Positions 34,841-44,302 of a stretch of 64,000 nucleotides of DNA are shown one piece after another. Origin of the DNA: JBKBKN01 sp046294625 (GTDB lineage: Bacteria > Bacteroidota > Bacteroidia > M30B66); contig JBKBKN010000003.1 of NCBI GenBank assembly GCA_046294625.1, positions 62,001 through 126,000 of the forward strand, written 5' to 3'. Below the pieces are notes generated by a model. It did no database searches. It was not told the DNA's origin and worked only from the letters and a program-made list of their open reading frames with translations. Within the stretch, counting starts at the first letter, position 1. Each line of letters begins with the position of its first letter. The translations under genes and the position numbers were made by a program.

Positions 34841-36235
34841 CTACATCGATTTGAGCTCATTCGACAATTTGGTTAATACCGATTTAGCATCACCAAATAG
34901 CATACTCGTTTTAGGATTGTAAAAGAGTATATTATCAATTCCTGCATAGCCCGCATTCATAGAGCGTTTGTTGACAATGATATGCGATGCATTCTCCACA
35001 TCTAGTATCGGCATACCGTAAATCGGACTCGATGGGTCGGTTTTTGCAGCCGGATTAACCACATCATTGGCACCAACCACCAAAACCACATCTGTAGATG
35101 CAAATTCGGGATTGATATCCTCCATTTCAACTAATTTATCATACTCTACATTTGACTCGGCTAACAACACATTCATGTGGCCGGGCATTCGCCCGGCTAC
35201 AGGGTGAATGGCATATTTTACATCAACCCCTTTATCAAGCAGTGTTTGCTCAATTTCATGTATCACATGCTGCGCCTGCGCTACAGCAAGGCCATATCCG
35301 GGCACAATAATTACTTTTTTAGAATAATTCATCAATACAGCCAAATCTGTTATACTGATATCTTTTACACTCCCTTTCTCTTCATCACCTGCTCCTGCTG
35401 AAGCACTGCCACCAAATGCACCGAAAATCACATTGGAGAGTGGTCTATTCATTGCATTGCACATAACAATGGTGAGCAGTGTACCTGCCGAACCTACCAA
35501 AATTCCACCCGTTAACATCACCTGATTGCCATATAAAAAACCACCAAATGCTGCTGCTACACCGGTAAAAGAGTTTAATAACGAAATCACAACCGGCATA
35601 TCGGCACCGCCGATGGGTAATACAAATAATACCCCATAAGAAATTGCAACTAGAAATAAAACTATCAAAATAGGATAGGAATTAAGACTATCAACAAATG
35701 GCATAAGCAGAGCAAATAGAATAATACCTATCAAAAGCACGCTGTTAATGATGTTGTAGGATGGTAATCGAATGGCTTTGTTGATCTTACCATTGAGTTT
35801 AGCCCAAGCAATCATACTTCCTGAAAATGAAACACTTCCAATCACCATACCAGCATTTATGGTTAAAAGGTTCAAGGTGTCTGATGCATTGTGATGATAT
35901 TCAATGAGTCCGATTAGTGCCGCACATGCTCCTCCCATTCCATTAAAAAGCGAAACCATTTCAGGCATGGCAGTCATTTTCACTTTCTTGGCAACCAAAA
36001 AACCAATTCCCGTTCCAACAATAAGACCGGCAGCTATCAGCGTGAGTTTTATGCCATCTCTGCTTGTATTGGATGTTTCATAAAGAAATATCGTGGCGAA
36101 TATGGCGATTCCCATCCCAAACACAGCTATCAAATTTCCTCTTCTCGCGGTTTCCGGATGGCTCAACATTTTTAAGCCAATCACGAAACATACGGATGCA
36201 ATCAGGTAAATGATTTCTAAGACATAATTTTCCAT
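34841..36235 (-). CDS. pntB: NAD(P) transhydrogenase subunit beta
   Basis: Membrane and NADP(H)-binding subunit of the proton-translocating transhydrogenase, 464 residues. About nine helices are followed by domain III from residue 290. PGYGLAVAQAQH is the NADP(H) Rossmann motif, and HPVAGRMPGHMNVLLAE and GANDVVNPAA are conserved contacts. It lies 8 bases after the pntA2 stop codon. With the two subunits upstream it makes NADPH from NADH at the expense of the proton gradient, or runs in reverse. Confidence 0.95.
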   Translation of the reverse strand: MENYVLEIIYLIASVCFVIGLKMLSHPETARRGNLIAVFGMGIAIFATIFLYETSNTSRDGIKLTLIAAGLIVGTGIGFLVAKKVKMTAMPEMVSLFNGMGGACAALIGLIEYHHNASDTLNLLTINAGMVIGSVSFSGSMIAWAKLNGKINKAIRLPSYNIINSVLLIGIILFALLMPFVDSLNSYPILIVLFLVAISYGVLFVLPIGGADMPVVISLLNSFTGVAAAFGGFLYGNQVMLTGGILVGSAGTLLTIVMCNAMNRPLSNVIFGAFGGSASAGAGDEEKGSVKDISITDLAVLMNYSKKVIIVPGYGLAVAQAQHVIHEIEQTLLDKGVDVKYAIHPVAGRMPGHMNVLLAESNVEYDKLVEMEDINPEFASTDVVLVVGANDVVNPAAKTDPSSPIYGMPILDVENASHIIVNKRSMNAGYAGIDNILFYNPKTSMLFGDAKSVLTKLSNELKSM

Positions 36236-36243
36236 CGTTTCGC

Positions 36244-36561
36244 TTATTTTTTATTTGGTTTCTTTTTAAACATCTCCAGCATTCGGTCAGTGACCACAAA
36301 ACCTCCTACCACATTCAGCGTACCTAAAATCACGGCCAGAAAACCTAGAATCAAACCAAGTGTATTAGTAACATCCATATCGAGCATTACGATGATAGCA
36401 CCAATGATTACCACACCATGGATAGCATTTGCACCTGACATCAAAGGTGTATGTAACACGCCAGGAACTTTTCCGATTACTTCTACACCTACAAAAATGG
36501 ACAGTATCACGATGTACACCATCTGAATATTGTCGCCGATAAACTGAATCAATGATTCCAT
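36244..36561 (-). CDS. pntA2: NAD(P) transhydrogenase subunit alpha, part 2 (membrane)
   Basis: 105 residues with three or four hydrophobic helices, corresponding to the membrane end of E. coli PntA. LMSGANAIHGVVIIGAII is the conserved helix. The alpha subunit is split into two polypeptides, as in Rhodospirillum and many Bacteroidota. It lies between pntA1 (13 bases upstream) and pntB (8 bases downstream). Confidence 0.9.
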   Translation of the reverse strand: MESLIQFIGDNIQMVYIVILSIFVGVEVIGKVPGVLHTPLMSGANAIHGVVIIGAIIVMLDMDVTNTLGLILGFLAVILGTLNVVGGFVVTDRMLEMFKKKPNKK

Positions 36562-36574
36562 ATGCTAGTTAATT

Positions 36575-37690
36575 TTATATTATAGAAGCGTGCACTCTTT
36601 TACCTTGGTGAATTATCAAGGAACCTTTAGTAATCTCTTCATCCAATTCCCATTTAAAGCCATCCTTGTCTGATAAGTGAATAAGCAGAGCTGCAAGATT
36701 TTTAGCATAAAGCTGACTGGCATTCATCGGGAGCATACTCGGCAGATTAGATTCTCCGATTATGGTAACACCATGCTTAACAACAGTTTTGTCCAATTCG
36801 CTCAGCGCACAATTTCCGCCTTGTTCTACAGCCATATCCACAATCACAGAACCCATTTTCATTGACTTCACCATTTCTTCGGTAATCAGAACAGGTGCTT
36901 TCTTGCCGGGAATTAATGCGGTGGTTATGATAAGATCGGCTTCAGCTGCATGTTTGGCTATCAATGCTTGTTGTTTTCGGAGAAATTCTTCTGAAACATT
37001 TTTAACATAGCCTCCTTCTGTTTTTATAGATTCATCCTGTTCTACCTGAATAAATTTAGCTCCCAATGATTCGACCTGCTCTTTAGTTTCCGGCCTAATA
37101 TCCGAAACTTCTACCACTGCGCCCAATCGTTTGGCTGTGGCAATCGCCTGCAAACCTGCTACACCAGCGCCCATTATCATTACGCGGGCAGGTTTCACTG
37201 TCCCAGCTGCAGTCATCAACAATGGAAAAATTTTGCCCAAAGCATTGGCACCCAGTAACACCGTCTTGTAACCCGCCAAATTGCTTTGCGAACTGAGTGC
37301 ATCCATTTTTTGAGCACGTGAAATACGGGGAACTGCATCCATCGAAAAGGCAGATATGCCTGCTGCTTCACATGCTTTTACCAGTTCGGGATGATAGGCT
37401 GCCCACATAAATGAGATTAAAACTGCACTTGATTTCATGTGCGAAATGCTCTCCAAATCAGGTGCGTTAACGCTAAGAATGATATCAGCAGATCGAATTA
37501 ACTCAATTCTCCCAGAAACTATTTTTACACCTACTTTTTCATAGTCAGCATCGGAGAAGTAAGAATTAATACCAGCTTGCTGTTCAATTGATATATCATA
37601 TCCCTTGGCAATCAACTCTGCAGCTACATCAGGACTCAATGCCACTCGGCATTCTCCTGCCTTACTTTCCTTTACAACAGCTATATTCAT
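36575..37690 (-). CDS. pntA1: NAD(P) transhydrogenase subunit alpha, part 1 (NAD-binding)
   Basis: Soluble domain I of 371 residues that binds NAD(H). VKESKAGECRVALSPD starts the alanine dehydrogenase/PNT fold. VMIMGAGVAGLQAIATAKRL is the dinucleotide motif, and VVEVSDIRPETKEQVESLGA and PGKKAPVLITEEMV are conserved. First gene of the three-gene pnt operon on the minus strand. The 197-base gap to the divergent TPR gene must hold its promoter, but I see no good -7 match on this strand. Confidence 0.94.
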   Translation of the reverse strand: MNIAVVKESKAGECRVALSPDVAAELIAKGYDISIEQQAGINSYFSDADYEKVGVKIVSGRIELIRSADIILSVNAPDLESISHMKSSAVLISFMWAAYHPELVKACEAAGISAFSMDAVPRISRAQKMDALSSQSNLAGYKTVLLGANALGKIFPLLMTAAGTVKPARVMIMGAGVAGLQAIATAKRLGAVVEVSDIRPETKEQVESLGAKFIQVEQDESIKTEGGYVKNVSEEFLRKQQALIAKHAAEADLIITTALIPGKKAPVLITEEMVKSMKMGSVIVDMAVEQGGNCALSELDKTVVKHGVTIIGESNLPSMLPMNASQLYAKNLAALLIHLSDKDGFKWELDEEITKGSLIIHQGKRVHASII

Positions 37691-37833
37691 ACAATTCAGT
37701 ATATGACTTTATTGAATTCAAGCTTTCACAGCAATTAAGAGCGAAAATCTTGTTTACAATAATGAAAATTAATTTGAAATACGACAAGTTTTTGTTTTGA
37801 ACAATCAAGCATGGATATTAATCATTAATCCAC

Positions 37834-37863
37834 TTGTACAAACATCAAAAAAAACTATTTTTG
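37834..37863 (+). promoter_or_regulatory. Bacteroidota-type promoter of the TPR-ribH unit
   Basis: TTG at 37834-37836, 19-base spacer, TATTTTTG at 37856-37863, 24 bases before the start codon. One of the best -33/-7 pairs in the window. Confidence 0.7.
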
Positions 37864-37887
37864 CAACCCAAATTTCTATGAGATATA

Positions 37888-38580
37888 ATGGCAAAGCAAA
37901 ACAAACCAGAAGTAGATCCAATGCTCAACGTTGAAGAAGCGTTGACTGGTACCGAAAAATTTATTGAAAAAAACAAGAAAATGCTCGGTGGAATTGTAGG
38001 GGGAGTAATAATCATTATCCTGCTTTTCATGAGTTACAATAAATTTATTGCAGGACCTAAGGAAATAAAAGCGCAGGAAGCTATGTTTCAAGCTGAATTT
38101 TTATTTGAAAAAGATTCATTTAACCTAGCGCTCAATGGAGATGGAGAAACACTTGGATTTTTACAAATACTTGAGGAATTTGGTAGCACAAAATCCGGAA
38201 ATCTAGCAAATTATTATGCGGGCATCTGTTTTATGCAACTAGGCCAATATGAAGAAGCTGTAAAACATTTCGATAGTTATTCCGGCAAAGACATTATTCT
38301 GAGCAGCATGGCTTTGGGTTTAAAAGGCGATGCACTAATAGAACTAGGAAAAACTGAAGAAGCTGCTAATGCATACACTAAAGCTGCAGGAAGAAACGAA
38401 AATCAGTTTACTTCGCCGATGTATCTCCTGAAGGCCGGTTTTGCTTTTGAAGAACTTAATAATTTTGAGAAAGCACGCGAAGCCTACCAAAAGATTCGCA
38501 AAGATTTTTTTACTTCGGCTGAAAGCAGAGATGCAGAGCGCCATTTAGCCAGAATAGAAGCCATCTTGAGTAGTAAATAA
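37888..38580 (+). CDS. Membrane-anchored TPR protein
   Basis: 230 residues: short cytoplasmic N-terminus, one membrane helix (about 32-50), then tetratricopeptide-like repeats (GNLANYYAGICFMQLGQYEEA; MALGLKGDALIELGKTEEA; SPMYLLKAGFAFEELNNFEKA, each starting one repeat). This resembles YfgM-type envelope scaffold proteins. It overlaps the ribH start by one base (TAATG), an operon typical for this phylum, though no functional link with riboflavin is known. Confidence 0.82.
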   Translation: MAKQNKPEVDPMLNVEEALTGTEKFIEKNKKMLGGIVGGVIIIILLFMSYNKFIAGPKEIKAQEAMFQAEFLFEKDSFNLALNGDGETLGFLQILEEFGSTKSGNLANYYAGICFMQLGQYEEAVKHFDSYSGKDIILSSMALGLKGDALIELGKTEEAANAYTKAAGRNENQFTSPMYLLKAGFAFEELNNFEKAREAYQKIRKDFFTSAESRDAERHLARIEAILSSK

Positions 38581-39071
38581 TGTCAAGCAAGCATCAAAAT
38601 CTATCATCAAAAAAAATAGTCAGCATCGAAAATGCTGACTATTTTCGTTTTGGAATCGTGGTTGCTGAATGGAATCAACGCATCACATTTGCAATGGCAG
38701 ATGCATGTAAGGCCACTCTTATTAATAATGGAATTGATGCAAACCACATCAAAAAAATGATTGTGCCCGGCTCATTTGAGCTCATCAGTGGCGCAAAAAT
38801 ATTCATTGAACAGCATCAATTCGATGCGATTATATGCATTGGCTGTGTTATCAGAGGCGACACACCACATTTCGACTATGTATGTCAGGGCGTTACCCAA
38901 GGCATTGCTCATCTTAATGCATCACAATCAGTCCCTGTTATCTTTGGAGTTTTAACGGTGGACAATGAACAACAAGCACTTGATCGATGTGGCGGCATAC
39001 ATGGCAACAAAGGAGATGAAGCCGCATTTACTGCCCTAAAAATGGCGGAGTTAAAAAAGCTAAACCGTTAA
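38580..39071 (+). CDS. ribH: 6,7-dimethyl-8-ribityllumazine synthase
   Basis: Penultimate riboflavin enzyme, 163 residues. FGIVVAEWNQRIT (24-36) forms the substrate pocket, and VPGSFELISGAKI (62-74) binds phosphate. The catalytic His is H97 in IRGDTPHFDYVCQG. Usual capsid-forming length. Translation is coupled to the TPR gene by the TAATG overlap. No other rib gene is nearby. Confidence 0.95.
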   Translation: MSSKHQNLSSKKIVSIENADYFRFGIVVAEWNQRITFAMADACKATLINNGIDANHIKKMIVPGSFELISGAKIFIEQHQFDAIICIGCVIRGDTPHFDYVCQGVTQGIAHLNASQSVPVIFGVLTVDNEQQALDRCGGIHGNKGDEAAFTALKMAELKKLNR

Positions 39072-39142
39072 ATCTTGTTGTAATAGAGCATGCTAATGCT
39101 TTATAGCATTAAATTCGCAATATATTTACTCTGGTTAAAGCG

Positions 39143-39820
39143 ATGAAAAAAATTCTTTATTATATATGTATACTTTTCGCTGCAGGTGGAATACTGAATG
39201 CCCAACATGCAGTCCAAATAGCACTATTGAAATATAATGGTGGTGGAGATTGGTATGCCAATCCTACTTCTTTGCCTAATTTGATTGCTTTCGCCAACAA
39301 AAACATTGGTACTAATATCAATCCTGAACCAGCAACAGTTGAAGTTGGTAGTCCGGAAATTTTCAATTACCCATTTATTCACATGACAGGGCATGGTAAT
39401 GTGGTATTCTCTGCATCCGAAGCAGAGAATTTGCGCAACTATTTGATTGGAGGAGGATTTTTACATATCGACGACAATTATGGCATGGACAAATTCATCA
39501 GGCCACAAATCAAAAGAGTATTCCCGGAGTATGACTTAATTGAACTTCCACCTTCACATCCTATTTATAATCAGAAATTCAATTTTCCGGAAGGCTTGCC
39601 CAAAATTCATGAGCATGATGGAAAGCCTGCTCAAGGATTTGGCATCATACACGAAGGCCGACTCATTTTATACTACACATATGAATGCGATCTTGGCGAT
39701 GGATGGGAAGACCAAACCGTGCACAAAAACTCAGATGAAACCAGAATTCGTGCACTAAGAATGGGTGCTAATATTCTGCATTATGTTTTTCTGGCAAATG
39801 ATCCTGTAAGAAGAATGTAA
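39143..39820 (+). CDS. DUF4159 domain-containing secreted protein
   Basis: 225 residues with a signal peptide (ILYYICILFAAGGILNAQ). The rest is one DUF4159 domain: QIALLKYNGGGDWYANP at the start, MTGHGNVVFSASEAENLR, GGGFLHIDDNYGMDKF and a C-terminal alpha helix (RALRMGANILHYVF). The fold resembles a class I glutamine amidotransferase-like domain; no enzyme activity is established. Independent gene with no evident partner. Confidence 0.85.
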   Translation: MKKILYYICILFAAGGILNAQHAVQIALLKYNGGGDWYANPTSLPNLIAFANKNIGTNINPEPATVEVGSPEIFNYPFIHMTGHGNVVFSASEAENLRNYLIGGGFLHIDDNYGMDKFIRPQIKRVFPEYDLIELPPSHPIYNQKFNFPEGLPKIHEHDGKPAQGFGIIHEGRLILYYTYECDLGDGWEDQTVHKNSDETRIRALRMGANILHYVFLANDPVRRM

Positions 39821-39904
39821 CCAAAATTCTTTGTAAATAGGCTAACTAGAGCCAAAAGGGTATTTTTTTACATTCACTTCAAAAATTATTAATGTAAGAT
39901 TTTA

Positions 39905-39933
39905 TTGCTTATTTGTTTTTATTTATATCTTTG
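39905..39933 (+). promoter_or_regulatory. Promoter of the first surface-repeat gene
   Basis: TTG at 39905-39907, 18-base spacer, TATCTTTG at 39926-39933. Transcription would start near 39940, leaving a leader of about 170 bases before the ATG at 40110. Confidence 0.6.
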
Positions 39934-40008
39934 CAACATTGAAAATGAATTAACACAAGACAAAAGTGAAATTAATAATTACAAAAACCTTACTTTCAGA
40001 AAGATAAC

Positions 40009-40068
40009 ATGAATCGACAGAAAATTTCTTACAAACGTAAGTTTTCTGTAACCTTCAATTTTTTTTAG
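40009..40068 (+). CDS. Possible 19-residue leader peptide
   Basis: ATG-to-TAG frame for MNRQKISYKRKFSVTFNFF in the long leader of the surface-repeat gene. It is very basic in its first half and ends with Phe-Asn-Phe-Phe on a T8 tract. A hairpin (40017-40049) lies inside the frame. It could be a regulatory leader peptide or chance; a weak A-rich stretch precedes the ATG. Confidence 0.3.
   Translation: MNRQKISYKRKFSVTFNFF
40017..40049 (+). promoter_or_regulatory. Hairpin in the mRNA leader of the first surface-repeat gene
   Basis: ACAGAAAA pairs with TTTTCTGT and CTTAC with GTAAG, around AAAC, with a three-base bulge: 13 pairs. A run of eight T starts 9 bases after the stem, too far for a classical terminator. 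Could be a stability element or part of an attenuator. Confidence 0.4.
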
Positions 40069-40109
40069 CGTAAACGAAAACAAATTCCTAACCTTTTAAA
40101 TTCAATTTT

Positions 40110-42251
40110 ATGAAAAACAAAAACAAATTCATTAACAAGCTGGTAGCGGCAGTTGCATTTTTCAGCTTAACCGGCATGGATTTTATGCCGACAGTAATGG
40201 CGCAGCAAGAGCTACAGTTAACGAGCATGTGTTCTGACGAACCTGCAGTATCGCGTCGTTGGAGAGTTAGAAACCACACTGCAGCGCCTATAAATTACAC
40301 TTGGGATGTAGTTGGTACTCCTCAAAATGGTGGCGGTATTGCTGCACCCGGCGACAATTTCTTTTTCACTTCTACCGTTTCTGGACCGAATACTACCAGA
40401 GTTTTTTGGTCAGTAGGTGAAATCAATTTCTCAACTGTAAAAGCTTCGGGTGGCGCTCAGTGCGAACAAACTCCTCCACCGCCTCCTGCAGGTTGCTTTG
40501 CTGCTCAAGTTGTTGATTTCAATCAAGGCTTAACAAAATTAGGTACAGCAGTAAATCCGGAGAGAAGTATTCCTGCCAACGCTCTTGGAGCACCTAATGG
40601 GCAGAATCCGGCAGTGAATGCACCGGTACAAAACTTTGTTTCCTTAGGATTCGGCGGCAGCATTACTTTAGCTTTCGCTAACCCTATTGCAAATGGTGAT
40701 GGTGATGATATTAAAATCTGGGAATCATCAGCTAGTCCTAATGCTGAGAGAGCAAGAATTTCAGTTTCTCAGAATGGTATCGACTTCGTAGAAGTAGGAG
40801 AAATTTCTATGACGGGAAACGTTGATTTTGGAACTGCTTTTGAAGATTACATTGTATTCGTTAAAATCACAGATATCAGCAATCCAGCGCAATTCAGCAA
40901 CAACCAGGTTTCTGATGGATATGATGTTGATGCTGTTGAATGCTTGCACGGTGAATTCATTATTCCACAAGGATGCTTTGCAATAGAAGTTGTAGAATTT
41001 AACCAAGCTAAACGCAATGATGGTGGTAACGTATCCGCTTCACGCTCTAACCCTGAAAAAGCTTTAGGTGAGCCTGAAAATAGCGACGTAGCTACCAGCG
41101 AAGCAAATGTAAATTTTGTATCTCTCGGTTTCGGTGGTTCAATCACGCTGAAAATGTCAGGCCCAATCAAAAACGGTCCGGGTAATGACTTCCGCGTTGT
41201 AGAAACTACTTTCGGATCTATGTCAGGAAACTGCAACCGTTACCCTGAAAGAATACGTGCTTTCGCTTCTCAAGATGGTTGCAACTGGGTATATGTAGGC
41301 GAAGGTTGTCAAGATGTGGATCTCGATCTTGGTCCTCTAAATTGGGCTTTGTATATTAAACTTGTTGATATCAGCCCTATCACAGCGGCATTCAATGGCG
41401 GTGTAGCTGATGGCTATGATGTAGATGGTATCATCTGCCTCAATGGTTTTGAAGAAAACCCTGTAGTACAAGACTTTGGTGCTGACTATGCTATGTCAGT
41501 AGCAAACTTCACGCAAGGTCTGCGCAAAAACGGTACTGCTGTTGTTGCTAACCGCTCTAACCCTGCTCAAGCTCTTGGCGCTCCTGAAGGAACTGATGCT
41601 ATCAACTTCGTATCGCTTGGCTTCGGCGGTTCAATCACACTCAAATTAGGTTATGTAGTGTTCGATAAAGACGGTGACGATGTGCAAATCGTAGAAACTT
41701 CTTTCGGAAATCCTGCTTGCAACAGCTACCCCGAAAGAGCTTTGATCGAAGTATCTCTTGATGGTGTTAACTTCACAGAACTTGGCGAAATCTGCTTAGA
41801 CGGTGCTGTTGACTTCGCTGTAGCCGGTGTAACTGCTGCTCAGTATATCCGCATCACCGATCGCTCTAATGCTACCCGCTTTGGTGGTTCAGCTGATGGA
41901 TATGATGTAGACGGAGTAGTGGTATTGCAACCAGGTTGTGGTGCTTCTGCCGAAGGTCGTGTAATCGGTGACAACACCAACACCCCTGACGAAACTGCTT
42001 CTTTCTCTGTATTCCCTAACCCATTCAAAAATGTGATTACTTTAGAAGTAATGACAGGTGGTGACGCAGAGCAAATGATCGTACGTGTGATGAACATCGC
42101 AGGTCAGACTGTTCACACTGCCAATGTAAACGCTGCTGCTAACAGCAGAATCAACCACACTATGGATCTTTCTGATCTAGCTAATGGTGTGTACATGATT
42201 ACCGTTGAAACCAAAAACGGCAGAGAAGTTCATAAACTAATCAAGCAATAA
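40110..42251 (+). CDS. T9SS-secreted surface protein with three repeats
   Basis: 713 residues. Signal peptide to VMAQ (about 31). A separate N-terminal domain (about 36-118: SMCSDEPAVSRRWRVRN onward) precedes a PPPPPP linker. Three repeats of about 150 residues follow (129-280, 289-445, 461-607), each with FVSLGFGGSITL in its middle and DGYDVDG(A)-type Asp loops at its end. A type A T9SS sorting domain (631-713: SVFPNPFKNVITLEV and a final KLIKQ) targets the protein to the cell surface. Repeats resemble those in bacterial cell-surface proteins with a beta-sandwich look; the Asp loops suggest calcium. It has its own promoter, long leader and terminator. Ligand unknown. Confidence 0.85.
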   Translation: MKNKNKFINKLVAAVAFFSLTGMDFMPTVMAQQELQLTSMCSDEPAVSRRWRVRNHTAAPINYTWDVVGTPQNGGGIAAPGDNFFFTSTVSGPNTTRVFWSVGEINFSTVKASGGAQCEQTPPPPPAGCFAAQVVDFNQGLTKLGTAVNPERSIPANALGAPNGQNPAVNAPVQNFVSLGFGGSITLAFANPIANGDGDDIKIWESSASPNAERARISVSQNGIDFVEVGEISMTGNVDFGTAFEDYIVFVKITDISNPAQFSNNQVSDGYDVDAVECLHGEFIIPQGCFAIEVVEFNQAKRNDGGNVSASRSNPEKALGEPENSDVATSEANVNFVSLGFGGSITLKMSGPIKNGPGNDFRVVETTFGSMSGNCNRYPERIRAFASQDGCNWVYVGEGCQDVDLDLGPLNWALYIKLVDISPITAAFNGGVADGYDVDGIICLNGFEENPVVQDFGADYAMSVANFTQGLRKNGTAVVANRSNPAQALGAPEGTDAINFVSLGFGGSITLKLGYVVFDKDGDDVQIVETSFGNPACNSYPERALIEVSLDGVNFTELGEICLDGAVDFAVAGVTAAQYIRITDRSNATRFGGSADGYDVDGVVVLQPGCGASAEGRVIGDNTNTPDETASFSVFPNPFKNVITLEVMTGGDAEQMIVRVMNIAGQTVHTANVNAAANSRINHTMDLSDLANGVYMITVETKNGREVHKLIKQ

Positions 42252-42274
42252 TTTAATATTAGGTTGTAAATTCA

Positions 42275-42316
42275 AAAACAGCCCCCTGTCATGCGACAGA
42301 GGGCTGTTTTTTTTTT
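42275..42316 (+). terminator. Intrinsic terminator of the first surface-repeat gene
   Basis: AACAGCCC-CCTGTC pairs with GACAGAGGGCTGTT around a short loop and is followed by ten T. The remaining bases of the 42252-42615 gap are A/T-rich and hold only this terminator and the next promoter. Confidence 0.9.
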
Positions 42317-42558
42317 GAATTATAATATCTCCTTCACAAAGTATTAAAACTGCATAACTAAAAATCAATCTACCTAATTAGTATCTTAAATAAGAAAAAC
42401 CAAGTAAGATATTATACCTAGTTTTCTCAATTTCATACACCCGTAAATAATCAAGTTAATTAAGCGCAAAATTCAATATCAAAGAGAACTGATTAAATTT
42501 TAACTATATGAAAATCAGTTTTTTTAAATATTAAAATGGGATTAATCGAAATTAAAAC

Positions 42559-42588
42559 TTGTTAATAACATGTTAATAACTACCTTTG
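42559..42588 (+). promoter_or_regulatory. Promoter of the second surface-repeat gene
   Basis: TTG at 42559-42561, 19-base spacer, TACCTTTG at 42581-42588; 27 bases before the start codon. Confidence 0.7.
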
Positions 42589-42615
42589 TGAAACTAATTT
42601 TAACTTTAACTTATT

Positions 42616-44052
42616 ATGAAAAACATTACCTTCTTACAGAAGTCCTTGCTTCTTGCATTTACTTCTGTTGCAATGTTGAGCTCAACCAATTCAGATGCTC
42701 AAATTTATGCAAGCAGTGCTGATCTTTACAGAGGTACTTTTGCAAATTCTAATCCGATCCCTGAATCCTATTTCAGATCACAAAAATTTAATGCCATCGG
42801 AGAGCCTCAAAGAAGTGACGTTAGCAGTCAGGTAAATGGTAATCCAAATTCTGTTAACTTTTGTTCACTTGGATTTGGTGGTTCAATTGTTTTAACCATG
42901 CAAACTCCCTTCGGACAATGTGAAGGACCTGATGGTTTTGCGCATGAAACTTCATACAACACACCTTCATGTGGTTCTTGGAGAGAATTTGCTAAGCTAG
43001 AAGTATCTCAGGATGGCTGCAACTGGTACACTGTAGTTGAGTCTGCCTGCCAAGACTTTGCATTTGATTTACCGGATGAAATGCCTTGGGCAAAATATAT
43101 TAGAATTACTGATGTTTCCAATCCTAACCATTTTGGCGGCGGAGCTGATGGATGGGATCTAGATGGTGTTGAAGCTTTTTGCTCAAGCAATATAAATCAA
43201 ATTCCGGAAGGTGTGCCTTTTGGAGCAAACACTGCTTCTTTAATACAAGGTACACTCAAGAATGGTGGTGCTATTGCAGCTAGCAGATCAATTGCTTCTC
43301 GCGCACTAGGCCTTCCTGAAAATAACAGCACTATCAATTTTGTGGCTCTAGGATTTGACAATCCGAATACCGAAGCTGTAGAAGGAGTGTTAGTTCTTGG
43401 ATTCGATTATACAGTATTTGACCAACCGGGAACACATGACATTGAAGTATTTGAGACAACATTTGGAGATAGTCCTGGCAGACCATGCTCAACTTATCCT
43501 GAGATTGCAAAATTTGAAGGTTCTGTTGATGGCATCAATTGGTATTTACTTACTGCAGTTGATGAACCTGGTTCATTGCCAGAAGGACGTTTGTGCCGCG
43601 ATGGAAAATTAGACATTGGTAACATGCCAAACGGTGTATTACGTTATTTAAGAATTACAGATGAATCTGAAAGAAACAGCACCCGATTCCCCGGAAATGC
43701 CGATGCATATGACGTAGATGGAGTAGTTGTTCATCCATGTCCTTCGAATAGTTCAAAAATTGTTTTAACAGATAGAAACGATATTCCTGACGAAGACAAT
43801 TACTTTAACTTCAGCATATTCCCGAATCCTGCTCAAGATGTTTTCACTTTGATATTTGGTGAAATTGTAGAAACGAATGTTCAAATCACCATATCTGATG
43901 TATCCGGAAGAAGTGTTATTTCAGAGAGAGTGCTTGGCGCCAATTCACATTCAATGCACCAAATCAATATTAATGAGCTTCCTACCGGTGTTTACATGAT
44001 CATTGTTGAAGGAAACAATATCAAAAGCTCACAAAAGCTTATTAAAAAGTAG
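42616..44052 (+). CDS. T9SS-secreted surface protein with two repeats
   Basis: 478 residues: signal peptide to SDAQ (about 28), repeat one (30-190), repeat two (207-375) and a type A sorting domain (about 397-478: SIFPNPAQDVFTLIF onward, ending KLIKK). Each repeat carries an Asp-rich terminal loop (GADGWDLDGVE; ADAYDVDGVV). Repeat one has Cys pairs (CEGPDGF, TPSCGSW, DGCNWY, ESACQDF) that could form disulfides. In repeat two the SLGFGGSI core is altered to ALGFDNPNTEAVEGVLVLGF, a ten-residue insertion relative to the third gene. Paralogue of the next gene; own promoter and terminator. Confidence 0.85.
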   Translation: MKNITFLQKSLLLAFTSVAMLSSTNSDAQIYASSADLYRGTFANSNPIPESYFRSQKFNAIGEPQRSDVSSQVNGNPNSVNFCSLGFGGSIVLTMQTPFGQCEGPDGFAHETSYNTPSCGSWREFAKLEVSQDGCNWYTVVESACQDFAFDLPDEMPWAKYIRITDVSNPNHFGGGADGWDLDGVEAFCSSNINQIPEGVPFGANTASLIQGTLKNGGAIAASRSIASRALGLPENNSTINFVALGFDNPNTEAVEGVLVLGFDYTVFDQPGTHDIEVFETTFGDSPGRPCSTYPEIAKFEGSVDGINWYLLTAVDEPGSLPEGRLCRDGKLDIGNMPNGVLRYLRITDESERNSTRFPGNADAYDVDGVVVHPCPSNSSKIVLTDRNDIPDEDNYFNFSIFPNPAQDVFTLIFGEIVETNVQITISDVSGRSVISERVLGANSHSMHQININELPTGVYMIIVEGNNIKSSQKLIKK

Positions 44053-44082
44053 TATTTAATGAATTTATTTTCATGAGATAAA

Positions 44083-44108
44083 GCCTCGCTAATCAGCGAG
44101 GTTTTTTG
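44083..44108 (+). terminator. Intrinsic terminator of the second surface-repeat gene
   Basis: CCTCGCT-aatc-AGCGAGG, a 7-bp perfect stem, followed by six T. Confidence 0.88.
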
Positions 44109-44245
44109 TTAGAAGTTATTTTTTACGCGTTTTTTGATTAAATAAAAACCTGATAAATATCATCATATAAACACCCAATTAATTAATAACCTGATTTTCA
44201 GCCAAATAAAATAGTTGATTATTGCATTAAATCTTTTTAAAACTC

Positions 44246-44276
44246 TTGGAAGATGATGTAAGATTTTACACCTTTG
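44246..44276 (+). promoter_or_regulatory. Promoter of the third surface-repeat gene
   Basis: TTG at 44246-44248, 20-base spacer, CACCTTTG at 44269-44276 (one mismatch to TAnnTTTG); 26 bases before the ATG. Confidence 0.55.
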
Positions 44277-44302
44277 TAATGTAAAATTTAAAAACATATC
44301 TC

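Noticed and set aside
40017..40066. Intrinsic terminator before the first surface-repeat gene
   Set aside because: The T-run starts 9 bases after the stem and the stem is bulged and A/T-rich, so classical termination is unlikely; listed as a leader hairpin instead.
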